64,000 nt of DNA, from NCBI RefSeq assembly GCF_012034245.1, contig NZ_JAATEO010000003.1, positions 186,001 through 250,000 on the forward strand, in the 5' to 3' direction. Within the stretch, counting starts at the first letter, position 1, and each line of letters begins with the position of its first letter. Shown piece after piece: positions 1 through 6,786 of this stretch. Under the pieces are notes generated by a model. That model was not told the DNA's origin, did not search any database, and saw only the letters and a program-made list of their open reading frames with translations. Both the position numbers and the translations under genes were made by a program. The DNA is from Micromonospora thermarum. Its GTDB lineage: Bacteria; Actinomycetota; Actinomycetes; Mycobacteriales; Micromonosporaceae.

Positions 1-218
1 CGGAACTGCCGGACCAGGTACGCCGAGGCGCCCTCCTGCACCGCCCCGGAGATCTCCTGCATGTTGGTGGTGCCCTTGCCGGCTGCCAGCACGGATCTCG
101 TCATCGTGGCCGCGAAGGCCAGCGCTACCGCCGCGATCACGGCGGCGAGAACCACGTACGTGACATTGTTCCCGGTGAGGGAGATCCCGCCGCTGTCAGC
201 GGCCAAGGTGTCGGACAT
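1..218 (-). CDS. hppA: K+-insensitive-type proton-pumping membrane pyrophosphatase, N-terminal part
   Basis: This is the first 72 codons of a membrane-bound pyrophosphatase, which couples pyrophosphate hydrolysis to proton pumping across the cell membrane; the rest lies beyond the left edge. The visible protein has a short N-terminus, one hydrophobic helix (about residues 19-38) and then the family signature GTTNMQEISGAVQEGA followed by SAYLVRQF, which closely fits the start of the H+-PPase family. The ATG at 218 has an AGGAGG ribosome site about 6 bases upstream. In Streptomyces a pyrophosphatase gene also lies next to bldG and its kinase partner, so the context agrees. I assign the family with confidence but cannot see the catalytic loops or the residue that decides potassium dependence. 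Confidence 0.85.
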   Translation of the reverse strand, partial: MSDTLAADSGGISLTGNNVTYVVLAAVIAAVALAFAATMTRSVLAAGKGTTNMQEISGAVQEGASAYLVRQF

Positions 219-540
219 CTGTGTCCTCCTGTACCGAACGCTCGCGCCCGACCGGTGGAGACGCACCGACCGGCGCCTGGATGCGGTGTCGCAAGCACGC
301 GCCAACCCACCCCGAGCGGACCAGCGATGAACAACCGTTCCCGCTGGGTGCGGGATGGATCACTTGCTGACAACCCGCGTACTGTAGCCCTCCGCCGTGT
401 CGGAGGTCACACCGAGGGGGCACCCTGTTCGGATGATCTTCGTCGCTGTGTTATGAGGAGAAATCTGATATAGGAGGGCGTCCATGACGATCAGGCCGCG
501 CCCCCTGATCGGGACACGGCCTGCGGTAAGAGAGATCAGC
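219..540. other. intergenic region between hppA and the RsbW-like gene
   Basis: These 322 bases hold no supported gene. They contain the candidate hppA promoter and, on the plus strand, an AGGAGG at 472-477 placed 6 bases before an ATG at 484. That ATG opens a frame that runs antisense through the RsbW-like gene with no recognisable protein, so I do not annotate it. The stretch 450-475 is clearly less G+C rich than its surroundings. Confidence 0.6.
381..410 (-). promoter_or_regulatory. candidate hppA promoter
   Basis: Reading the minus strand, GTGACC (410-405) and TACAGT (386-381) are separated by 18 bases, a reasonable -35/-10 pair for the vegetative sigma factor. It would give a 5' leader of about 155 bases before the hppA ATG. 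The prediction rests only on this resemblance. Confidence 0.3.
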
Positions 541-975
541 TCAGCGGCCGACCGGCCACACCATCCGCACCTCGGTGCCGACGCCCTCCTCCACCGGGCG
601 CACCTGGAGGTCCTCGACGAAGCCGGCGAGCAGCGCGAAGCCGACGCCGGTGGTCAGGGCGTCCTCGCTGAGCGACTCCTTGGCCAGCTCGTCCGGCGGC
701 AGCGCGGCCAGGCCGATCCCGGCCTCGATCGGCGCCCGGTCGACGACCCGGACGGCGTACGGCCCCGAGTCGGACATCTCCACCAGCACCGGGTCGGGCA
801 GGCCGTACTGCCGGTGCAGGGCGACCGCCCGGGTGCACGCCTCACCGATCGCCAGCCGCACCTCGTCGAGCAGGTCCTCCCGGACACCCGCCCGCCGGGC
901 GACCGCGACGCCGACCAGTCGGGCGGTGCGGACGTGCACCGGCGCCGGCGAGAAGGAGAGGCGGACGGTCGCCAT
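541..975 (-). CDS. RsbW-like anti-sigma factor / serine kinase (ATP-binding)
   Basis: This 144-residue protein has the GHKL-type ATP-binding fold of RsbW-like anti-sigma factors, which bind or phosphorylate a STAS-domain antagonist. Visible features are the helix DEVRLAIGEACTRAV, where the N-box would sit, and a glycine-rich segment TTGVGFALLAGF near the C-terminus. The usual N-box asparagine appears to be arginine here, so kinase activity is uncertain. Its ATG at 975 overlaps the stop of the BldG-like gene (TGATG), which implies translational coupling; a GTG one codon earlier is the alternative start. It is the likely partner of the BldG-like protein, as in the conserved bldG locus of streptomycetes. 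The target sigma factor cannot be seen from the sequence. Confidence 0.8.
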   Translation of the reverse strand: MATVRLSFSPAPVHVRTARLVGVAVARRAGVREDLLDEVRLAIGEACTRAVALHRQYGLPDPVLVEMSDSGPYAVRVVDRAPIEAGIGLAALPPDELAKESLSEDALTTGVGFALLAGFVEDLQVRPVEEGVGTEVRMVWPVGR

Positions 976-1310
976 CACGCGCCGGTCGCCGCGTCGACCG
1001 TCGGGTGCAGCGGGAAGACCTGGTCGAGCGCGGTGATCCGGAAGATCTTCAGCAGCGGCTCCTTGTCGCAGACCAGGGCGAACGTGCCGCCCGCGGTCCG
1101 CAGCCGCTTGAGAGCGCCCACCAGCACGCCGAGCCCGGTGGAGTCGAGGAAGTCCACCCGGCCCAGGTCGACGACGACGTGCCGGGCACCAGCGTCGATC
1201 AGTTCGAGGAGGCGTTCCCGGAGCCGGGGGGCGGTGTAGACGTCCACCTCACCGCCGACCTCGAGCACCGTGTGCTCCCCCACGGTGCGGGTCGCCAGCG
1301 ACAGCTCCAT
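975..1310 (-). CDS. bldG: BldG-like STAS-domain anti-sigma factor antagonist
   Basis: This 111-residue protein is a single STAS domain of the SpoIIAA/RsbV/BldG type. Such proteins, when unphosphorylated, sequester an anti-sigma factor and free its sigma factor; BldG is required for development and antibiotic production in Streptomyces. The phosphorylation motif DSTGLGVL is present with serine at residue 57, the position phosphorylated in BldG. The ATG at 1310 is preceded by GGAGGG at good spacing; a longer frame starting at 1349 has no such site. It is the first gene of a two-gene operon with the RsbW-like protein and is divergent from the DECH helicase, the arrangement I know from other actinomycetes. 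The symbol is given by homology and context. Confidence 0.85.
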   Translation of the reverse strand: MELSLATRTVGEHTVLEVGGEVDVYTAPRLRERLLELIDAGARHVVVDLGRVDFLDSTGLGVLVGALKRLRTAGGTFALVCDKEPLLKIFRITALDQVFPLHPTVDAATGA

Positions 1311-1374
1311 CGGTCCCTCCTCGCAAGAGCCGTAAACTCTCCAGGGCATTCAACCATTACCGCCGGAGGACCTC

Positions 1375-3840
1375 GTGGTCACCGGCGGCGGCTCACCTCT
1401 TACCCCGGGTCGCCGCTTTCCATCTCCGAACACCCGTGCGAGAGTGCAGGACGTGACTGTCGACAGCTTCAGCCCGGCGCGTCTGCCGCCGCGCCACGAC
1501 CTGAAGCCGTCGTCCGCAGCCACCCTCAGCGCAGGCGCCGGCCCCGCTCCGGCCGACCTGCTGGCCCGGCTGCGCGCCCGCGGCGACGCCGACCCGGTCA
1601 CCCACGTCGAGCGGGTGCCGGCCCGCCCCGGCACGCCCGCGCCGTGGCCCGACTGGGCCCCGGCCGGCCTGCGCGCGGCGTTCGCCCGCCGGGGCGTGGT
1701 CGCGCCGTGGCGGCACCAGGCCGAGGCGGCCGATCTCGCGTACGCCGGGACGCACGTCGTCGTCGCCACCGGCACGGCGTCCGGCAAGTCCCTGGCGTAC
1801 CAGCTGCCGGCCCTGGCCACCCTGCTCGCCGACCCCCGGGCCACCGTGCTCTACCTCGCGCCGACCAAGGCGCTCGCCGCCGACCAGGTGCGCGCCGTCG
1901 CCGACCTGGAGCTGGAGGGGGTACGCCCCGCCTGCTACGACGGGGACACCCCGCGCGCCGAGCGGGAGTGGATCCGGCGGCACTCGCGGTTCGTGCTGAC
2001 CAACCCCGACATGCTGCACCACGGCATCCTGCCCGGGCACGCCCAGTGGTCGGGGTTCCTGCGCCGGCTCGCGTACGTGGTGGTCGACGAGTGCCACACC
2101 TACCGGGGGGTGTTCGGCTCGCACGTCGCCCACGTGCTGCGCCGGCTGCGGCGGCAGTGCGCGCGCTACGGGCGTACCCCCGTCTTCGTGCTGGCCTCGG
2201 CCACGTCGGGCGACCCGGCCGCGGCGGCCGGGCGGCTCACCGGCCTGCCGGTGACGGCCGTCACCGAGGACACGTCGCCGCGCGGCGGGGTGACCTTCGC
2301 GCTGTGGGAACCGCCGCTGCTGCCCGTCTCCGCGGCCTCCCCCGACGACGTCGACCTGGCGCCGGTCCGGCGGTCGGCGCTGCGGGAGACCGCGGACCTG
2401 CTCGCCGACACGGTCGCCTCCGGGGTCCGCACGTTGGCCTTCGTCCGGTCCCGGCGGGGCGCCGAGGTGGTGGCCGCGAACGCCCGGCGCGCCCTCGACG
2501 AGGCGGTGCCCGGGCTCGGTGACCGGGTGGCCGCCTACCGGGCCGGCTACCTGCGCGAGGAGCGGCGTGAGCTGGAACGGGCGCTGCTGCACGGCGACCT
2601 GCTCGGCTTGGCCTCGACCAACGCGCTGGAACTGGGCGTCGACCTGGTGGGGCTGGACGCGGTGCTGATCTGCGGGTATCCGGGCACGCGGGCGTCGCTC
2701 TGGCAGCAGGCCGGCCGGGCCGGGCGCTCCGGCCAGGAGGCGCTGGCCGTGCTGGTGGCCCGGGACGACCCGCTCGACACCTATCTCGTCCACCACCCGG
2801 AGGCGGTCTTCGGGGCGCCGGTCGAGGCGACCGTGCTCGACCCGGCCAACCCGTACGTCCTCGGGCCGCAGCTCGCGTGCGCGGCGGCCGAGGCGCCGCT
2901 CACCCCCGCCGACCTGGAACTGTTCGGCGACGGCGCGAAGGAGGCCGTCGACGCGCTGGTCGAGGCCGGGGCGTTGCGGCAACGGCCGACCGGCTGGTAC
3001 TGGCGGCACCGGGAGCGCCCCGAGGTCGACCTGCGCGGCGAGGACGGCGCGCCGGTCTGCGTGGTGGAGGCCGCGACCGGCCGGCTGCTCGGCACGGTCG
3101 ACGGCGGGTCGTCACACTTCCTGCTCCACGCCGGCGCGGTCTACCTGCACCAGGGCGTGTCGTACGTCGTCGACACCCTCGACCTCGCGGACGGGTGCGC
3201 GCTGGTGCACCCCGAGGAGCCGGACTGGTCCACCCATGCCCGCGACGTCACGTCGCTGTCGGTGGTGTCGGTGCGGTCGTACGTGGACGCCGGGCCGGTC
3301 GGGCTCTTCCTCGGCGAGGTCGACGTGACCAGCCAGGTGGTGTCGTACCAGCGTCGGCGGATCGCCACCGGTGAGGTCATCGACACCCGCCCGCTGGACC
3401 TTCCGGCCCGTGAGCTGCGCACCGTGGCGGTCTGGTTCACCCTCTCGCCGGAGTCCCTCGCGGCGGCCGGGGTCGACCCGGCCGACGTGCCGGGCGCGCT
3501 GCACGCCGCCGAGCACGCCGCGATCGGGCTGCTGCCGCTGATGGCCACCTGCGACCGGTGGGACATCGGCGGTCTCTCGACGGCGGTGCACCCGGACACC
3601 GAGGCGCCGACGGTCTTCGTCTACGACGGGCACCCGGGTGGGGCCGGTTTCGCCGAGCGCGCGTACGGGACGGCGTCGGCATGGCTGCGCGCGACCCGGG
3701 ACGCGATCGCGGAGTGCGCCTGCGAGTCCGGCTGCCCGTCCTGCGTCCAGTCCCCGAAGTGCGGCAACGGCAACAACCCGCTGTCCAAGGCGGACGCCGT
3801 CCGCGTCCTCGACGTGGTGCTGGCCAACCTTCCCTCGTGA
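1375..3840 (+). CDS. DECH-box superfamily 2 helicase with C-terminal cysteine cluster
   Basis: This 821-residue protein belongs to the actinobacterial helicase/secretion-neighbourhood DECH helicases, relatives of Bacillus MrfA/YprA. The first RecA-like domain carries a Walker A motif ATGTASGKSL (about residues 131-140), PTKALAADQ, the Walker B motif VVVDECH and the SAT motif. The second domain carries QQAGRAGRSG (motif VI). The C-terminal domain ends with four cysteines in CACESGCPSCVQSPKC, the metal-binding pattern of the DUF1998-type domain. MrfA-type enzymes act in DNA repair; a role here is inference. I chose the GTG at 1375 because GGAGG lies 5 bases upstream. A GTG at 1453 would give a protein 26 residues shorter. 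It is divergent from the BldG-like gene and faces the Tad-like operon. Confidence 0.85.
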   Translation: MVTGGGSPLTPGRRFPSPNTRARVQDVTVDSFSPARLPPRHDLKPSSAATLSAGAGPAPADLLARLRARGDADPVTHVERVPARPGTPAPWPDWAPAGLRAAFARRGVVAPWRHQAEAADLAYAGTHVVVATGTASGKSLAYQLPALATLLADPRATVLYLAPTKALAADQVRAVADLELEGVRPACYDGDTPRAEREWIRRHSRFVLTNPDMLHHGILPGHAQWSGFLRRLAYVVVDECHTYRGVFGSHVAHVLRRLRRQCARYGRTPVFVLASATSGDPAAAAGRLTGLPVTAVTEDTSPRGGVTFALWEPPLLPVSAASPDDVDLAPVRRSALRETADLLADTVASGVRTLAFVRSRRGAEVVAANARRALDEAVPGLGDRVAAYRAGYLREERRELERALLHGDLLGLASTNALELGVDLVGLDAVLICGYPGTRASLWQQAGRAGRSGQEALAVLVARDDPLDTYLVHHPEAVFGAPVEATVLDPANPYVLGPQLACAAAEAPLTPADLELFGDGAKEAVDALVEAGALRQRPTGWYWRHRERPEVDLRGEDGAPVCVVEAATGRLLGTVDGGSSHFLLHAGAVYLHQGVSYVVDTLDLADGCALVHPEEPDWSTHARDVTSLSVVSVRSYVDAGPVGLFLGEVDVTSQVVSYQRRRIATGEVIDTRPLDLPARELRTVAVWFTLSPESLAAAGVDPADVPGALHAAEHAAIGLLPLMATCDRWDIGGLSTAVHPDTEAPTVFVYDGHPGGAGFAERAYGTASAWLRATRDAIAECACESGCPSCVQSPKCGNGNNPLSKADAVRVLDVVLANLPS

Positions 3841-3842
3841 GC

Positions 3843-3902
3843 GCGTCCCACTATGTGCCGGGCGGGCATGGAACCCCGCTCGCCGGGACATAGTGGGAGC
3901 GC
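3843..3902. repeat. long near-perfect palindrome after the helicase
   Basis: CCCACTATGT (3847-3856) is repeated inverted as ACATAGTGGG (3888-3897). Pairing continues inward through GCCGGGCG against CGCCGGG and outward through GCGC, with small bulges. The hairpin could end helicase transcription, but it lacks a T-run and lies only about 40 bases before the next gene, so an operator or a mobile palindrome is also possible. Confidence 0.6.
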
Positions 3903-3943
3903 TTCCATAGACCTGTTTCTCCGTGCATGCACGAGGAGGAATC

Positions 3944-4150
3944 ATGGCCGACACCATCGCCGAGACCGTCGACCTGCTCTACACGATCGACCAGGACAAC
4001 CTCACTCCCGACCAGCAGATCGCGCTCGGCACCGCCCTCGCCACGCTCGCCCAGGCCGAGCGGCTGGACCAGATCAACGAACGCCTGCACGCGATCCACC
4101 AGGTCCTGCAGACCTGGGCCCTGCGCACGACGGCCGAGGGCCGCTGCTGA
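3944..4150 (+). CDS. small helical protein of unknown function
   Basis: I do not recognise this 68-residue protein. It is acidic and predicted to be almost entirely helical, with a regular heptad-like spacing of leucine and isoleucine (LAQAERLDQINERLHAIHQV), so a coiled coil or small helical bundle is likely. There is no signal peptide or membrane segment. The ATG at 3944 is preceded by GAGGAGGAATC, an excellent ribosome site; the longer frame from 3923 has none. It lies 81 bases before the LURP-one gene on the same strand and may be cotranscribed with it. Confidence 0.7.
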   Translation: MADTIAETVDLLYTIDQDNLTPDQQIALGTALATLAQAERLDQINERLHAIHQVLQTWALRTTAEGRC

Positions 4151-4231
4151 CACGCCGCCGTCCGGGCTCAAGGGGCACGCGGCGAGGCCCGGGCTGTGCG
4201 AGACTCCGGCGCACCCTCTGAAGGAGATCTC

Positions 4232-4810
4232 ATGCAGCCCGACAATTTGCAGGCTCAGCAGCAGTTCCACATCCGGCAGCGGATCCGGTTGATGGTCAAC
4301 CAGTACGAGGTCCACGCCGTCGCCCCCGACGGCTCCGAAGGCGGCCTGCTGGCGTTCGCGCAGCAGAAGCGGCTCGCCTTCAAGGAGCAGGTGACGATCT
4401 ACACCGACGACTCGAAGCAGCAGCCGTTGCTCGGCTTCAAGGCGCGGCAGCGGCTCGACATCGGTGCCACGTACGACGTCACCGACCACGCCGGCAACCC
4501 GATCGGAGCGTTCCGCAAGGACTTCGCGCAGTCCCTGCTCCGCTCGACCTGGCACGTCGAGCAGCCCGGGTTGCCCCAGGTGACCGGGCAGGAGCGCTCC
4601 CTGCCGGTGGCCCTGCTCCGCCGGTTCGTCGACTCGCTGTCCTGGCTGCCGTACCACTTCGACTTCGTCGCGGACGGCCAGCCGGTCTTCTCCGTCATCA
4701 AGCAGTGGGGCCTCCGCGACCGGTACGTCGTCCAGATCCAGCACCCGCAGATCGACCGCCGGCTGGTGATCGCGATGGCCGTCGCCCTCGACGCTCTCCA
4801 GGCCCGCTGA
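4232..4810 (+). CDS. LURP-one-related (LOR/tubby-like) family protein
   Basis: This 192-residue protein resembles the LURP-one-related family, small beta-barrel proteins with a tubby-like fold found in plants, firmicutes and actinobacteria. Supporting features are the opening FHIRQRIRLMVNQYEV, the FAQQKRLAFKEQVTIY segment, a central DVTDHAGNPIGAF that matches the repeated (D)xxGxxIGxF element, and the late YHFDFVADGQPVFSV segment. The fold is known to bind lipid in tubby proteins; no biochemical role is established for bacterial members. The ATG at 4232 has AAGGAGATCTC upstream. A strong hairpin follows the gene. Confidence 0.75.
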   Translation: MQPDNLQAQQQFHIRQRIRLMVNQYEVHAVAPDGSEGGLLAFAQQKRLAFKEQVTIYTDDSKQQPLLGFKARQRLDIGATYDVTDHAGNPIGAFRKDFAQSLLRSTWHVEQPGLPQVTGQERSLPVALLRRFVDSLSWLPYHFDFVADGQPVFSVIKQWGLRDRYVVQIQHPQIDRRLVIAMAVALDALQAR

Positions 4811-4835
4811 CACCTCCGGCCCTGGCCGATGTCGT

Positions 4836-4871
4836 CTTCACCGGCCCCGGCCGGAACCCGGGCCGGTGAAG
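4836..4871 (+). terminator. hairpin terminator after the LURP-one gene
   Basis: CTTCACCGGCCC (4836-4847) pairs perfectly with GGGCCGGTGAAG (4860-4871) around a 12-base loop, starting 25 bases after the stop codon. There is no T-run, which is usual for terminators in this G+C range. Confidence 0.55.
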
Positions 4872-4935
4872 GCATCCCCTGTTCGACGGCATGACGCGCC
4901 AGCGCACGCACCTCAGCAGGCTCAGTCTCCGGCTG

Positions 4936-4990
4936 GGCCGCATGCATCTCCGGCTTGGCCGCATGCATCTCCTGCCGGGCCGCATGCATT
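4936..4990. repeat. three tandem 21-bp repeats containing GGCCGCATGCAT
   Basis: GGCCGCATGCATCTCC occurs at 4936 and 4957 and a third, shorter copy GGCCGCATGCATTCC starts at 4978, an exact 21-base period. On the minus strand the period equals seven codons and would read MHAAxxE three times. No start signal or known protein supports translation. Confidence 0.65.
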
Positions 4991-5034
4991 CCGCACCGAC
5001 GTGGTTGCGGTGACGCCGGACGCGCCGCTGCCGC

Positions 5035-5382
5035 TCAGCCTCGGACCGGGCCGGCTCGGGCACGGGCCGTCGCCACCCGGGTCAGACCCGGCACCGGTGT
5101 CACGGTCACCTCGACCGTGATCAGGACGTCCAGCCCGTCGAGCCGGCAGTCGACCAGCCGTCCGCCGTTGTCCGAGACGACGTCGGCGGCCGACGCACAC
5201 GCCGCCGCGGTGCCCAGGACCGCGTCACCGGCGCCGGCCAGGGCACCGAGGTCCGCCGCGACACCGGCGTGCTGCCGCGCCACCCGGGCGGCCGCCACCG
5301 CTGCGCCGGCCGTACCGAACAGGACGAACGCGATCCCGACGGCGAGCAGGAGCACCGTCGCACCACCCCGGTCCTCGTCCAC
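5035..5382 (-). CDS. TadE-like protein of the helicase/secretion neighbourhood
   Basis: This 115-residue protein is the second, smaller TadE-like member of the cluster (the type found beside Rv3654c in mycobacteria). It has a short charged start MDEDRGG followed by one long hydrophobic helix (about residues 8-32), then a soluble part with two cysteines (in ACASA and DCRLD). The arrangement is that of a pseudopilin-like protein held in the membrane by its N-terminal helix. The glutamate at position +5 that marks true TadE pseudopilins is absent. The GTG start at 5382 has GAGGAT upstream. It is the last gene of the minus-strand Tad-like operon, 80 bases after the preceding TadE-like gene. Confidence 0.7.
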   Translation of the reverse strand: MDEDRGGATVLLLAVGIAFVLFGTAGAAVAAARVARQHAGVAADLGALAGAGDAVLGTAAACASAADVVSDNGGRLVDCRLDGLDVLITVEVTVTPVPGLTRVATARARAGPVRG

Positions 5383-5462
5383 GTTGAATCCTCACGTCGT
5401 TCACTTGACGGATATGTCTCAGCGGGCACGACCGGCACGGGTATTCGATCGTGGTCCGCGGA

Positions 5463-5825
5463 TCACGAGAGGTGCGGGCCGGGCTCGACCGCGGCCACAG
5501 CGGTCGCCGTGACCGTGAGCCGGGGCAGCCGGGCACCGAGGGCACGGACCGGGGCCCGGACTGTCGCGCGTACCCGATCCCCGTCAACGGTGATCGACAC
5601 CTCCGCCGCCGGCGGGGCCACCAGGTCCGCGGCGGCCCGTCCGTCGTCGCCCCGGGAGGCGGCGATCGCCGCCTCCCGGGCCGCGTGCAGGCATTCGCCC
5701 TTCGTGCCCACCGCGTGGACCGCGGTCAGGCCCGTGAACAGGAGCAGCAGCAGCGCCGGAAGACCGGCCGCCAGTTCGGCGGTGAAGGATCCGCGGTCCC
5801 GGCCGGCCCGCCGGCGCCGCGTCAC
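5463..5825 (-). CDS. TadE-family pseudopilin-like protein
   Basis: This 120-residue protein fits the TadE family, minor pseudopilin-like components of Tad (tight adherence) pili. An arginine-rich leader (residues 1-11) ends in G12, followed by SFTAEL and a hydrophobic helix; glutamate at position +5 after the glycine is the prepilin signature recognised by TadV-type peptidases. The soluble part carries one cysteine and a beta-rich tail. The GTG start at 5825 overlaps the stop of the pilin gene (GTGA), so the two are translationally coupled. The peptidase that would process the leader is not in this window. Confidence 0.75.
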   Translation of the reverse strand: MTRRRRAGRDRGSFTAELAAGLPALLLLLFTGLTAVHAVGTKGECLHAAREAAIAASRGDDGRAAADLVAPPAAEVSITVDGDRVRATVRAPVRALGARLPRLTVTATAVAAVEPGPHLS

Positions 5826-5989
5826 TTGAGTGCCCGGTCGATGACGGCCGTCAACGCGGACTGCACGTTGCCGGAGGTCAGCACCTTGAGCAGGATCCCG
5901 GCGAAGGCGACCGCGGCGAGCGTGCCGACGGCGTACTCGGCGGTGTTCATCCCGGCGTCCCCGCGGAGGCGGGCGATGAGTCTGCGCAT
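5822..5989 (-). CDS. Flp-type pilin, DUF4244 family
   Basis: This 55-residue protein belongs to the DUF4244 group and is the likely major pilin of the Tad-like system. A positively charged leader MRRLIARLRGDAG ends in G13, and the next residues MNTAEY place glutamate at +5 and tyrosine at +6, exactly the Flp prepilin cleavage motif. The rest is one hydrophobic helix with a short tail. The ATG at 5989 has AAGGAC upstream. It lies between the TadC-like gene (23 bases upstream) and the TadE-like gene (4-base overlap), the usual position of the Flp gene in these actinobacterial clusters. Pilus assembly itself has not been shown for such clusters as far as I know. Confidence 0.75.
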   Translation of the reverse strand: MRRLIARLRGDAGMNTAEYAVGTLAAVAFAGILLKVLTSGNVQSALTAVIDRALK

Positions 5990-6012
5990 GTGCGTGTCCT
6001 TTCTCGAGGTGG

Positions 6013-6786
6013 TCAGAGCACGTCACCGAGGACGGCGACGATCACCGGCACCAGACCGGCGAGAATGAAGGCCGGCAGGAAGCAGAGCCCCAGCGGCAGC
6101 ACGATCAGCACCCCGGCCCGGCGGGCAGCCGCCTCGGCCGCCGTGGCCCGGTCGGCCCGCAGGTCGTCGGCGAGGCGGGTCAGCGCGCCGGCCAGGGCGG
6201 CACCGCTGGTCGCCGAGCGGAGTGCGGCCGCGGTCAGGCGCTCGGCACCGGGCACCGGTCCGAGTGACGACCATGCCTCGGTCGGGTCGGCCCCGAGCCG
6301 GAGGAGCCGACCGACCCGGGCGAGACGCTCCCCGAGCGGGCTCTCGAGCGCCTCCGCCACGGCCAGCACCGACCGGTCGACCGGGGCGCCCGCGCGCATC
6401 GCCGAGGCCAGGAGGTCCGCAGCGAGCGGAAGGTCCGCCGCTTCCCGCCGGCGCCGCTCGCGTACGGCCGGCGATTCGATCCGCCGCAACGTCCGGTCGA
6501 GCAGCACCGTGGCGACCGGCCCGCCGAGGAGTCCCGGCCAACCGCCCACCACCACGCCGACAGCCACCCCGACGAACGCCGCGACGAGTCGGATCCCGTC
6601 CGGCCGAAGCCGGCGTCGCGGCCGGCCCGCCGCGCCTGCCCGGGCCCCCGCCCGGAACCGTGACGGGCCGGCCGGGGTCCGGCGCAGGTCCCGCAGGCGG
6701 CGGGCCGGGCGACGCCTCGTCCACAGGGCCGCCGCCAGCAGCACCCCCGCGGACAGGAAACCCGTGGTCAGGACCGTACGGACCAT
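6013..6786 (-). CDS. type II secretion F-domain protein, TadC-like
   Basis: This 257-residue membrane protein is the second of two T2SSF-domain proteins and corresponds to TadC. It has an N-terminal helix (about residues 5-22), an Arg/Pro-rich cytoplasmic stretch, a helix pair near residues 68-95, the cytoplasmic T2SSF core (RREAADLPLAADLLASAMRAG through ALTRLADDLR) and two C-terminal helices (VLIVLPLGLCFLPAFILAGL and beyond). Such proteins form the inner-membrane platform that the CpaF ATPase drives. The ATG at 6786 overlaps the TadB stop (TGATG), with a GTG one codon earlier as alternative. Confidence 0.8.
   Translation of the reverse strand: MVRTVLTTGFLSAGVLLAAALWTRRRPARRLRDLRRTPAGPSRFRAGARAGAAGRPRRRLRPDGIRLVAAFVGVAVGVVVGGWPGLLGGPVATVLLDRTLRRIESPAVRERRRREAADLPLAADLLASAMRAGAPVDRSVLAVAEALESPLGERLARVGRLLRLGADPTEAWSSLGPVPGAERLTAAALRSATSGAALAGALTRLADDLRADRATAAEAAARRAGVLIVLPLGLCFLPAFILAGLVPVIVAVLGDVL

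Noticed and set aside
4399-4989. Minus-strand frame starting MHAARQE over the tandem repeat
   Set aside because: It runs antisense through the LURP-one gene, has no ribosome site, and shows no homology beyond the repeat itself.
4936-4990. Short CRISPR-like array
   Set aside because: The unit is a pure 21-bp tandem repeat without spacers and without cas genes.
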